Shown: positions 32,826 through 42,385 of the stretch, piece after piece
How positions within the stretch are numbered: position 1 is the first letter of the stretch
Layout of the letters: every line of letters begins with the position of its first letter
Assembly: GCA_015680685.1 (NCBI GenBank)
Contig: MNCI01027020.1
Span: forward strand, 127,407 to 170,417
DNA: 43,011 nucleotides
Origin: Gnetum montanum
Taxonomy: Eukaryota; Streptophyta; Gnetopsida; Gnetales; Gnetaceae
Direction: 5' to 3'
Notes under the pieces: model-generated
Told to the model about the DNA's origin: nothing
Database searches by the model: none
What the model saw: only the letters and a program-made list of their open reading frames with translations
Program-made: the position numbers and the translations under genes

Positions 32826-32889
32826 AATCATTTTGACACTTAGCAAAATTTGCAGTCAAGATGCCAAGACCCAAAATTTTGTGATGTTT

Positions 32890-33025
32890 CAATGGCCCCT
32901 CTTTGTTGATGTCTGGAGGAGTGGCCTGAGAGACATCGACAAAGAATTACAAAACACCAATGGCCCCTCTTTGTTGATGTCTGGAGGAGTGGCCTGAGAG
33001 ACATCGACAAAGAATTACAAAACAC
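32890..33025 (-). repeat. Perfect 68-bp tandem duplication spanning the PPT of element B
   Basis: The units 32890-32957 and 32958-33025 are identical. On the minus strand each contains CTTTGTCGATGTCTCTCAGG and the purine tract AAAGAGGGGCC that precedes the LTR. Element A has this block once (1847-1913). Element B therefore carries two PPT copies, only the inner one adjacent to the LTR. Confidence 0.9.
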
Positions 33026-33884
33026 CACAGCAATCGTGCCACCAACATCACTCATTAGTACAAGATTGGATGTTTTTTTATCATGCTTAAGAGTGCTATG
33101 GGAATAAGGTTGTACTGAGGGACAAAGGGTATAGGTAATGTTAGGGAGATGAGATTTAAAGCTATGAGGTGAACCTATATTGGATTCGGCTTACTACTAA
33201 ATACTAGCTATAAGGGGTGGGCCATCATGTAGATGGGCTTTTCTTTGATGCAACCACATTGCATTTGTAGGATAGATGTTTTCTCCCAAGGATGAGTTGT
33301 GTTACATCTATTTAGGACTTTGACCAACCCACAAAGGCTTCCCATGGGATAAGTTGCATTATGTCTATCATGAGTTTAGCAGTTGATGTGAAGAGAATTC
33401 CATGTGCCTTATAATGTGTATGCCAGGGATGTGAAAACATGAGTATGCAAAGGATGAGAGGATATTGAGATGAAGGAGTGGATGTGCATAGGCTATAATA
33501 GGGAAGAGGGGGATGTGCACTTTTGAGTGGCTTAACTAGTCTAATCACACACATCGGAACAATGTGGCAACTAGTTGCTACAATGAGATGCATGTCTACA
33601 TGACCACCTCTAAGGCTTCATCCTACAAACACAACTCTAAGAAGAAAAGAAAACCACACAACATAAATTGCAAGTGTAAATTCCTGATGTGAAGATGCTG
33701 TAAATGTGCCCAATGTTGTTTTAGTTGCAAGTGCTCAGGAAGCTAGTGAAAGTGCCAGGGCAATGATGTTGCAAGTCCTCTAATGGCTGCACTAATGCCA
33801 AGTGCTTTGAAAGATCAGGAGAATGGTGGGAGGCAATGATGTTGTAAGTGCCACCAAGGCTGTATTAATGGAAAGTTCCTAAAA
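33026..33884 (-). other. 3' noncoding region of element B
   Basis: No coding frame is supported. It corresponds in position to 870-1847 of element A, but only the ends are clearly alignable by eye. Confidence 0.5.
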
Positions 33885-34165
33885 ATATCAACAACATGCC
33901 ATTTTTAAGTCCTAGCAGATTGTGAACATAGTTTAAGATCTTGGCAGACCGTGATGTGCTAGTTTATAGTCCTAGCAGACTGCTGGATGCTAGTTTAATG
34001 TCGTAGCAGACAATGGATATTGTGCCAGTTTAACGTCATGACCCAAGGACGAGCTATCATGCCAATTTAATGTCATGACCCAAGGATGATCTATGCTAGT
34101 CTATAGTCATAGCAAACTATCTGTGCTAGTTTATAGTCATAGAGGACTAGTGCTTACCTTTTTTG
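33885..34165 (-). repeat. Dispersed repeat, minus-strand core GACTATAAACTAGCA
   Basis: About eight copies read on the plus strand as CTAGTTTATAGTCCTAGCAG and relatives, spaced 25-40 bp. They are the reverse complement of the repeats at 556-866, in the equivalent position between coding DNA and the LTR. Confidence 0.78.
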
Positions 34166-34690
34166 TGTAAGGTGCAATGCTGCATGCATAGTCATGCTGT
34201 GTGCTTACAAGATCTTGCAAAAATCAACTAGAAAGAAAACAACATCAAGAAACACCTATCATAAATAGAGTTAAAATGTTCAAATGAAAGAAAAGCAATG
34301 GAAAAAGTGATATTTTTAGGACATTCTAGACCATAGGCTAGTTTAAGGACTTTTCAAGCCATATTTTTTCATTGTTTTTCAAATGCAATGCATAAGCTAA
34401 GTAGATGGATGTGTAAACAAAGTAGAAATGCATAAACAAAGTGAAGTAGTGTGTAATCTAGGCAAGTAGGGGAAATGTAAATGTATGAATAAATGCAACC
34501 CAAGAAAACACCAAAAATGCATGGCCAATGGATGCAAGGGATGAGCTGGTGCTTAACATGTTTTTAGCCAAGGAAAAGTCTTGATCACATAGTTGCTTCC
34601 TAATGAGGTATGGATTAGGTGGTGTGCAAGGATTAGGATCCTTTGGGAGGCTTTTGGTTTCAACCACTTGTTTTGGTATGATAGCCTTAG
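34166..34690 (-). other. Between protease and repeats of element B
   Basis: On the minus strand this follows protease directly and reaches the 3' repeats within ~520 bp. No RT, RNase H or integrase motif is present in any frame. Element B therefore lacks the replicative enzymes, by deletion or because it belongs to a non-autonomous subfamily. Confidence 0.55.
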
Positions 34691-35171
34691 GCACCACGTT
34701 GGTGTACCACCAAAAAACTCTTCTTTTGAAACTTGCACCATGTCCATGTCATGGATAGTTGAAGAGGAATAATTATCACCATGGATGATAACTTGACAAC
34801 CTTCGTATGGAAGGTGGATTTCTTGGTGGATGGGAGAGGAGATGGCCCTTAATTAGGCTAGCCAAGGCCTTCCTAGAATCATGTTGAAACCTAGCATCTC
34901 CTCTATGAAAGTGAAATCTACACTAGTGGGCAATTTCTCTTCTACCACGAAGGCTAGGTTCATTATACCATTGATAGTGACATGTTGAAACACCTTAAAT
35001 TCTCAAGGAATTCTTGCTTTACTAGGTTCTTAGAATTCAAGCAGCATCATGGAAGTTTGGTAGGAAATGGATGCTTTAAGTTTAGACTATCTAGTTTGGA
35101 AAATTTTCTACATCTAGTGTTGATAGGCCCAATGGAATCTCTAGCCTGCCCACCTTCATGGTTCATCTAGC
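34691..35171 (-). pseudogene. Retropepsin-like protease fragment of element B
   Basis: On the minus strand the frame reads FQHVTINGIMNLAFVVEEKL, then FIEEMLGFNMILGRPWLA, a stop, and AISSPIHQEIHLPYEGCQ followed by VIIHGD. The same order occurs in element C (FNLILGRSWLAQL, VVSSPIHQEIHLPYASREVIIHG), which identifies the protease of the same family. The catalytic-Asp region lies in a shifted frame near 35000-35170 and cannot be read cleanly. The gene is cut at ~35171, where the LTR of element C starts, so gag and the 5' LTR of B are not in the window. Confidence 0.8.
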
Positions 35172-35261
35172 TGATAGTCTACTCAGAAGTGATGCGTGGG
35201 GTTGTTGACGGTGCTTGGACTGTGCAAAATAGCTTAGCAAGTTTTTTAGTCAAGAATTTTG

Positions 35262-35915
35262 CTACGCTATGCTACACTATGTAGTGTAGTAGGCCTCAGA
35301 AGACAGTTGTAAGACAAAGGGCTACACTACACAGCGTAGCATAGCATAGAAAAAGGAAGAAAGAAAGGCCCAACTTACTTAGTGATTTCAATTGCACTTA
35401 GCAAGCACCTCTGCCCTTTCAAAATGAGTTGGTTCACTCAACTTCAAGTCCTTCAGCAAAGTTGCTCTCACTAGAAAAGTATCAGACTAAGAAAAATAGA
35501 AAGCTTTGTTGGCTGCTACACTATGCAACATAGCACAGTGTAATGATGATGCAAGAATGATGAAAGACATCTCAGAATGTAGGATTAGCAAGTTTGCAAG
35601 CTTCATGTCGCAAAGAGCAAAGGTTGTAGATTGTCAGCATAATCTTCAAAAAAATGTTTGCAATGAAAATTGCAGTTAAGGCTAGATACTATGCTATGCT
35701 ATGCTACATAGCGTAGTAAACATGAAAAGCCAGCCAACACACTTCAAAGACTTCTAGCAATTACAATTAACTCCAATGCAAATTTCTTCTTCAAACTGGT
35801 GGCTATGCTATGCTATGCTATGTAGCGTAGTAGAGCGTAGCAAATAGCTACGCTACACTAATAGGCTATGCTCCATAGCATAGCACAACATAGCAAGTGG
35901 CTATACTACATCAGT
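35262..35915 (+). repeat. Dispersed palindromes of LTR C
   Basis: Six or so imperfect inverted repeats of ~30 bp (near 35262, 35318, 35510, 35690, 35803 and 35850) use the words GCTACGCTATGC, CTATGTAGTGTAG and ACATAGCGTAG. Unlike LTR B they are scattered in otherwise unique sequence, 50-190 bp apart. All lie upstream of the TATA box. Confidence 0.8.
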
Positions 35916-36099
35916 ATGCTTCACTCCTTGTTTGCATCGCTAGCACACCTGATCCCAGCATTTGTAGTTTTGACAACATGATTGCAGCATGGCAAGCTCA
36001 TCAATCAACTTTGCATGTTCATGTAGTGTGGACACATCAACACCTTGTGCATCCGGGACATGTGCCATCCAAACCACATTTTTCACATGCTCCTAGCCC

Positions 36100-36107
36100 T
36101 ATAAATA
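36100..36107 (+). promoter_or_regulatory. TATA box of LTR C
   Basis: TATAAATA in GCCCTATAAATACCCCAATG, equivalent to the promoters of LTRs A and B. Confidence 0.78.
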
Positions 36108-36605
36108 CCCCAATGAGCAAGTCTGAAAGGGTGGGAAAATTTGAGAAGCATTAGCAATTTTGAGCATTGTTGGCATTTGTGTTTGGCAAATCAATTGAAA
36201 AACCTATTGGCAATCTTGAGCATTGTTAACATTGGGGAGTTGCCAAAAATAAAATAGTTAGCATTCCCATTTTGCATTTTGTTAGCTCCTTATTATTTCC
36301 TTTGTAGCATTTTGTATTGTTAGCTCTTGAAACTGCATTCAAGCATACAGTTGACTTTCTTTTGAATGTCTTGGTTACTTTTGGGATCTCTGTGCTTCTA
36401 AGTGTCACGAAACCAATTGTATCCACCTTGACAAAGTAAATCCATAGTCTTGAAGTGATGCATTTCTTAACTCCAGTTTACTTTATTCTCCTGCTTATCA
36501 TTGCATTTTACAGAATTTTTGTTTCCTCACATATAATAATCATTATTTTATGTTATAATTTTTTTTTCAAATTACACATTTGCAAAAGGTTTAGTAACAC
36601 CGATT

Positions 36606-36670
36606 AAGTCCCTGTCTAATCGACCAGACCATTCAAGGCACCCTGTTTTTGTTTTATCCAGCACGGCCCG
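36606..36670 (+). other. U5 block conserved in all three family II LTRs
   Basis: AAGTCCCTGTCTAATCGACC, then AGACCATTCAAGGCACCCTG, then TTATCCAGCACGGCCCG. The equivalents are 3028-3091 (plus) and 31735-31670 (minus, with AAGTCCCGATCTAATCGAC and CCAGCACAACCC). It is the best-kept segment of the LTR outside the TATA region. Confidence 0.8.
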
Positions 36671-36993
36671 CATGCAGATCTGGGGTTAAGACTGTCTGAC
36701 CGATGACCTCTTGGTGTTTCTAGCTACCTATGTTTTCAATCACTATAGTTTTCTGGAACTAGAAGAAGGGCCTTTTCTAGTGCCCTTTCCATGTTTTATG
36801 GTAGTCCTGTAAGCGTTCTACACCCCAACGCACACTAGCGTAAACTTGACACCCTTTTGTGGTTGTTTACGCATCGTGTGATGTTGATCAATCACTTTGA
36901 TGGTTCCTTCAGAATCCTGCAAGACATAAAGCCTTTGATCACATTTTTATCTCCTTGTTTTCCTTGTTTGCAAACTTTTTTAGCTTTGCGACA

Positions 36994-39963
36994 ATGACTT
37001 CCCCTCAAGAACCATTGCTAACACCTCTAATGTTAAGGTTCCCTTCACAGTTCAAGGCATCATAGGTGCCAAACAACCACTCAACCCGATGCAAGGGCCA
37101 TGTCAATCCCTCAAGATTAAAAATTAGGGACCTGAGGGCTTGTCCTAACAAAATGAGCAATACAACTTTCTCTAAGCTAAGGTGCAAGAAAACCTACCCT
37201 TAGATGTGCAAGAACTTGAAGACAAACATAACTTTGAGTTCGCTTACTACAACGGGAAGGAATTTATTCCCACTCCTGGAATTTCCATCGCATTAACAAA
37301 AACTAACCAATGGCTTATAGATCAGTTGATCCATGTTATTAGGCTTGGGGAGTTGCAAGACATAGTGTCTCATCATGACGAGGCTTTCCAGGAATGATAG
37401 GAGGAACTGGATTCTCAATATGACAGGGGGGGAGGGGTGGGCATTCAAACCAACCCTAGCACCATCCCTCCTATCTCGTCCTTCTGAACAAACCCGTTGT
37501 TTATCGCCTCTTCTTTTAGGATCATGTTTGCACCATCGCAAATCATGATTCCATCAATAACAAGTAGTCATACAATTCCTTCGACGCATCAACATGTCTA
37601 TGCCCTTGTCTCAACCCCGATCACTATTCCCCTAGTAAATTTTCATCAATCCTTTTTTTCTTCACAACATACACCAATCATGACTACCCTACCCCACATT
37701 CACAAAGTACCTACCTCATAGTTGCATATAGTCTCTGCGTCCATTCTTGCGTTCACACTATTCCACTATCAGTGGTGGACCCCAGCCCATCCACATGGTA
37801 GATCCCATTCACTTCTCCTCCTACTATGCTACCATCATAGATGTCCTGTTATGTTGGCCATCAGACCTACCAAGCCCTGTAAAAGGTGCAACCTAGTGTA
37901 GGACTATGATTTTTTCCACCAGCTATGCAATCAGCCTACCCCATAGCACAACCTATGGCTATTGGTCCAACTGTACCACCTGTCGGGTGGTGGATAGCAC
38001 AAGCAACACAGTTTACAAGGGCCACCCCAACGGCACCGTTGATGGGTCACGTTGTTGCCCCTTCCACTCCACAGATGGGAGTTGCCCTGGTGGTTCCCAA
38101 ACTATTTGCATCATTCCCAACTCTAGATCAAGCGTTCTAGCTTATCTAGACCCTTATTAATGAAATAAAATGCCTCAAGGTTGTCAAGTCTGATATGGTA
38201 CAGGCCATGAACTTCTACGAGGATGATCCCATCAGCCTGGTAGTCCCTGCACTAACATTCCACCAAGGGATGTTACTCCACCAATTTACAAAATAGAATT
38301 AGGAAGGGAATCCCAATGCACACCTTGTTACATTTAGGTCTGAGTCCCTTCTTTTACAACAATGGTTGCATATGATCATCTATGTCTTTGCCATGTCTCT
38401 GATGGAAAAGCCCTAGATTGGTACCGTGCACCTCCATGCTCTTCCATATCAACCTTAGAGGAGCTTCTAACCCAGTTTGTGACATGTTTCAAGTACAACT
38501 TGAGACCAAAGGTCATGCTGGATTAGTTGATGAGTGTGAAACAAGACCCTCTGGAACCAATCCAGAAGTTCATCCAATGTTGGAGTGCTACCCTTAACAA
38601 AATTCACAAGCCCATCGCGAAGGCCCACTTGCTGGCCATATTTAAGAATGTAGTGAATGAATTTATTAATTCTAAGTTGTATTATCTTTCTTCATGCACT
38701 CTTAGTCAGGCTTTTTCCTAGACTAAGAGCATACAGGATGTGGTTGAGGTAAGCAAAGACCCGACCTATGTTGCATACAAGAACACCTTCACGAAGAAGG
38801 ATAAGGACAAGGGTAAGGCTACAACAGCCACAGTGTCCACTGTGGACAATGAAGCCAAACCCAAAAATAGTAACAAGAACAACAAAAAATCAGCCACACC
38901 TACAACTAACCCCATGCCCAAATAGGGCAACACACCACCACCTTTTACATCTACACCTAAGACATCTGCACCACCTAAACTGAACTTTGAGCGTAAAGAT
39001 CACTCGAAGTATACCCCGCTGCCTGTCAAGCCTTCAGATCTTTGAAAAGAACTATTGGCAGTGGGGTACATCTAACATAAGAGGATGTTGAAGAAGGAAG
39101 CCAGGAAACACCAATGGTACTGTGAACGTCTTAGGAAGCCCTCTTTGGCCTTGCCCAATGAGCCCCTAGTTCCTAAGGGTTTCAAGCTGGAGCAGTTCTG
39201 TGACTACCATCAACAGTGTGGTCATGACGTAGATTACTGCATGGCACTGAAAGATGACATCCAAAGGATGATCGATCAAGGGAAATTGCTACTAGAAGAA
39301 AGAAACCCAGTACATCCCAAGAATCAATCCTTGCACATTTACATGGATCCTCTTAATTCCAACAACATCGGTTACATGATCAACACCATCAACATTGATA
39401 GTAATCCTAGACCACCCCAATAGCTGTTTGTGGTCTATGTACCTCAATGTAGTGCACTAGTACCACCAAAGCCCAATCAAACTTTGCAGTAACCTTTCAT
39501 CCTAAGAATCCCTCCCTAGGCATTCACCCCTATACCATGTGTTAGCAAAACTACATCACCACTGCGTAAACTAACACCATTAGCTCCATTTGTTATCAAG
39601 GGCCCAAGCCATTCAACAGCCCCCACCCCACATAAGGAAGCTTCACAGCCTTCTCATCCTAGGAAACAAGAAGTGCACTTCATAAGTGAGACATCAAGGG
39701 AAAGAACCACCCCAGGTACTTCCAAGCCTACGTCCTCACCCCCTGCATCTATGCTCTCGTTGCTGAAAGATAACGTTGCTAGCAGAGCACATTCTTCACC
39801 ACCTCATCCAAGAGAGTCTAAACCTAGACCTGAAACTATCCCTCCTTTGTAAATTCATCTTTTGGGATGAATAGAAGAGGAGAAAGGCACTAAACTAAAA
39901 AGTGCCCAAGACCTCTTGAGTGCTCTCACCCAAGTCAAGCAAGCTTTAAAATAAGAAAACACT
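36994..39963 (+). pseudogene. gag of element C, Tat-type with CHHC zinc knuckle
   Basis: Starts at ATG 36994 (MTSPQEPLL), chosen because it is the first ATG after the LTR; frames are broken but followable to 39963. A proline- and alanine-rich N-terminus (37900-38140) precedes the gag domain (38390-38720). Its landmarks are LEELLTQFVTCFKYNLRPK, SVKQDPLEPIQKFIQCWSAT and FINSKLYYLSS. A lysine-rich stretch (38790-38920) follows. Then comes the knuckle CDYHQQCGHDVDYC at 39199-39240 (C-X2-H-X4-H-X4-C), which in Tat-lineage gag replaces the usual CCHC, followed by LKDDIQRMIDQGKLLLEE. A proline/serine linker leads to the protease. Structural protein that packages the RNA; stops and frameshifts make it inactive. 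It is better preserved than the gag of element E. Confidence 0.85.
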
Positions 39964-40602
39964 ATGCTAAGCCTATACGACCTAATCATGACATCTACCA
40001 CACCCCATGAGGCTTTCGTCCACATGTTAATGGCAATTTTGGTTGATGAAAACATGCCAGTAGAAGAGAAGGAAATCCATTCAATCATGCTTCATTTTTC
40101 ACCTGCAGAGCTAAAGCCATCCAAACTGACTTTTTGCGATTATTCCATTAGGGAAGACCCTGAAAAGGGTTAGGTAACTACAACACCTCTCTTCATCACA
40201 ATTCAGGTTAGCCAACATAAGATTTGAAGGGTACACGTTGATGATGGAATTGCCACAAACATCATCCCTTTCCCTATTGTGGATAAGCTAGGTTTGGTCG
40301 ACTAGATCAGACCCACAACAATGTCATGCCTAAAGTCATTCAATGGGCCATGGGTCATGGTGAAAGGCATGGTCCATATTGACTTCGTGGAAAGGGGCCA
40401 GTTCCCCACAAATGCAATGTTCATCATGGTCAAAGAGATGCCCAAGTTTAACCTAATCTTGGGGAGGTCATGGTTAGCGCAACTTAGGGTTGTATCTTCA
40501 CCCATTCATCAAGAGATCCATCTACCCTATGCAAGCAGGGAGGTGATAATCCATGGCAATGAGGTGGCAACACAAGCTATCAACAACATAGATATGGAAT
40601 AG
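39964..40602 (+). pseudogene. Retropepsin-like protease of element C
   Basis: One frame with a few stops holds MPVEEKEIHSIMLHFSPAEL, the active-site region VHVDDGIATNIIPFPIVDKL (40227-40286, equivalent to V-D-G-G-S-S-x-N-I-L-P) and GPWVMVKGMVHIDFVERGQF. KFNLILGRSWLAQL (40445-40486) and SSPIHQEIHLPYASREVIIH follow. The flap-distal LGR motif and the N-I-I-P motif together identify an aspartic protease. Stops at 40171 and 40303 interrupt it. It is homologous to the minus-strand fragment of element B. After it no RT appears before the end of the window. Confidence 0.82.
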
Positions 40603-40627
40603 GGCTCAAAGGTTGTAACCTCTGAGA

Positions 40628-40843
40628 ATGAGGTCCCTGTCTCTACCACACCATGGCCTGAAATGGCCTAAAACTACACTACCATCCCAAGGTCCAAAAT
40701 GGCCTAAAACTAGTGATGGTCTAAAATGGCCTAAAACTAGTAGGGGCCCGAAATGGCCTAAAACTAACAGGGGTCCGAAATGGCCTAAAAATAGCCATGG
40801 CCAAAAATGGCCTAAAACTAAAACATCAAAATCGAAAACTTAA
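40628..40843 (+). repeat. 27-bp tandem repeat, open frame of nine-residue units
   Basis: Five to six units of 27 bp (the clearest at 40710-40817) contain AATGGCCTAAAAMTA and read GPKWPKTSR, GPKWPKTNR, GPKWPKNSH and so on in one open frame (ATG 40628 to TAA 40841). Unit length is a multiple of three and the frame has no stop, whereas the protease frame is closed here. Either it is a frame-shifted C-terminal tail, or a noncoding 3' repeat that happens to be open. Confidence 0.75.
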
Positions 40844-40991
40844 CATAAAATCAATCACATAGACAATGCATGAGCCATCATAGAACCAATTCCTTTTCCA
40901 AAATTCTCCATTTTCATTCAAAACTTTTGTCACTTAAACAATGTTTTCAATAGTTTTGCAAAAAATTTAAACTTTCAAAAACCCCATGCTT
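40844..40991. other. Gap between convergent frames
   Basis: About 150 bp between the sense stop (40841-40843) and the antisense stop (40992-40994); A/T-rich, with nothing further recognised. Confidence 0.5.
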
Positions 40992-42385
40992 TCATGGTTC
41001 ATCTTCACCCGCATCATCTTCATTCACATCATTTACTCCCACATCATTCCCTTCCACATCACCTTCCTCTGCACTGCCTATTTCTACCTCTTCATTTCCA
41101 CCCTCTACAGGCCTTGCACCCTCATCTTGAATCTACATTGTAAAAGGGAAGTAGTCAGCTAGAGAAACACATGAAAGCTGGAATAGAGCATAAGCCTTAA
41201 CACAACAGAAAGTGACTAACCTGGGATGACCTCGTGTTCGCCTCGAAGGGTATGTGATCTAGACTGAGCTCGAGGTGGTGCCAGACCTCCTCCTCCGTGA
41301 TAGTTTCCTAATGCTTATTTCTTGGTTCAACGTCTATAGTAGCTTTCTCCTTTTCAATGGCCATCCATCTCAATGGTCTCAGAGAAAAGGAGGCGGTAGT
41401 GGTCTCACCTATGGGAAGGTCCACTTCCTATTTAGGAGATTCATTGACCATTACCTACTCCATGAACTTGCTATAAGATTCAGAAGCACCAATGGCATTC
41501 AAGAATGCTTCATAGGTAAATTCCTTCACTAAAGCATCTGGGTATAGTTTATGATAGGTGGCATGTTCTAGTTTATACATGTGTTTATGGTTTTCCTAGG
41601 ACTTCCCCTACTCGTAAACTTTGGCACTGTAATCTTTCCAGTCTTGGTTCTTCTGAGCCAGCAAGTCCATCTACATCCACTATTCTATTATTTCTTCAGT
41701 GGATTCCTTGTTTTGCTACACAACTATCCAATATCTAGCATAATCTATTACAGCCATGTGCCAACTACCATCATTATTATCATGGACCATAAGGAATTCA
41801 TTCCTGGATTTGAGGTCTCCCACTTCGGCACTCAATTCAGCCTTCTCTTTCTTAGTCCTTTGGACCCATTTCCATAGGTCCTCATTGATGCACCTACACT
41901 CTCACAAGGAGCATGCTGAATGCAAAGCACATTTGCTAGCCTCGTTGCATATGGGATGAGGCACCTCGACCACTTTGGGCGAGAATGTAGGCATGGCACT
42001 GACTTGCAATTACCGTTTCGGGTCCTATTTGAGTCAAGAGGTTGTAACCACACAAAGAGCACATTAGTCACATTAGCATAGCAAAGTTAGTAGATCAAGA
42101 AATCTAGCATAGCAACATCAAAGAGCCTAACATAGCTACTTTACTTACCCACTTTAGGATCGACCTACCTAAGATAGGCAATCATGTCATCAACGACCCC
42201 TTGCATGAATGTAAGTTTGTTGAGGGTCTTGGCCCATTGTTCCAGGTGAATCAGAGGAGGTCCTGCAACATTAATGTTTGGCGACCATTTGGGACGCGAC
42301 CGCCAACGAGTGTCCTCGAACAGGATTTAGGTGCCTGCTGGTCTCTGGCAACACCAAGGCCCAGATACCTCCAAATAGACTCAGT
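40992..42385 (-). pseudogene. Antisense ORF of element C with two candidate introns
   Basis: Reading on the minus strand, a first part (42385-42169) holds ILFEDTRWRSRPKWSPNINV and LEQWAKTLNKLTFMQGVVDD. A middle part (42024-41221) has the charged, helical EDLWKWVQRTKKEKAELSAE and LVKEFTYEAFLNAIGASESY, with several stops. A last part (41132-40992) is a very acidic tail, EEVEIGSAEEGDVEGNDVGV, ending in TGA. Between middle and last parts, CCCAG|GTTAGT (41220) and TTCCCTTTTACAATGTAG (to 41133) bound an 88-bp intron that keeps the phase. Between first and middle, AG|GTAGGT (42168) and CTTGACTCAAATAG (to 42025) are plausible. Antisense extra ORFs are known in Tat-lineage elements. The function is unknown; coiled-coil and acidic features only. 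Confidence 0.45.
41133..41220 (-). other. Candidate 88-bp intron in the antisense ORF
   Basis: The donor is CAG|GTTAGT at 41220. There is a branch-like CTGAC, a pyrimidine tract, and the acceptor TTTTACAATGTAG ending at 41133. The flanking frames join in phase 0 and the intron itself contains stops in that frame. Confidence 0.5.

Larger units (their letters stand above)
31225..32891 (-). repeat. LTR of element B (family II), 1667 bp
   Basis: The ends are TGAAACA (31225) and TGTTTCA (32885-32891), a perfect 7-bp inverted pair. On the minus strand it reads, in order, U3 start TGAAACATCACAAAATTTTGG, palindromic repeats (32825 to 32480), a TATA box (32351-32341), and the U5 block (31735-31670) shared with A and C. 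It lies inside LTR 6, so element B inserted there; the five host bases before it are GTATG. A PPT at its high-coordinate side marks it as the element's 3' LTR. Confidence 0.88.
35172..36890 (+). repeat. 5' LTR of element C (family II), ends approximate
   Basis: The sequence around 35213 (GCTTGGACTGTGCAAAA) resembles the start of LTR B downstream of its TGAAACA, followed by palindromic repeats, TATA box (36100) and the shared U5 block (36606-36670). It is followed by gag in the same orientation, so it is the 5' LTR. The left end could be TGATAGTC (35172) or TGTTGACG (35203). The right end could be TGATCA or ATCA near 36890. No convincing PBS is recognisable, though TGGTTCCTTCAGAATCC at 36900 begins with TGG. 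Element C lies head-to-head with element B. Confidence 0.7.

Noticed and set aside
33312-33593. 93-codon minus-strand frame
   Set aside because: It lies in the 3' noncoding region of element B and has no counterpart in element A; no recognisable motif.
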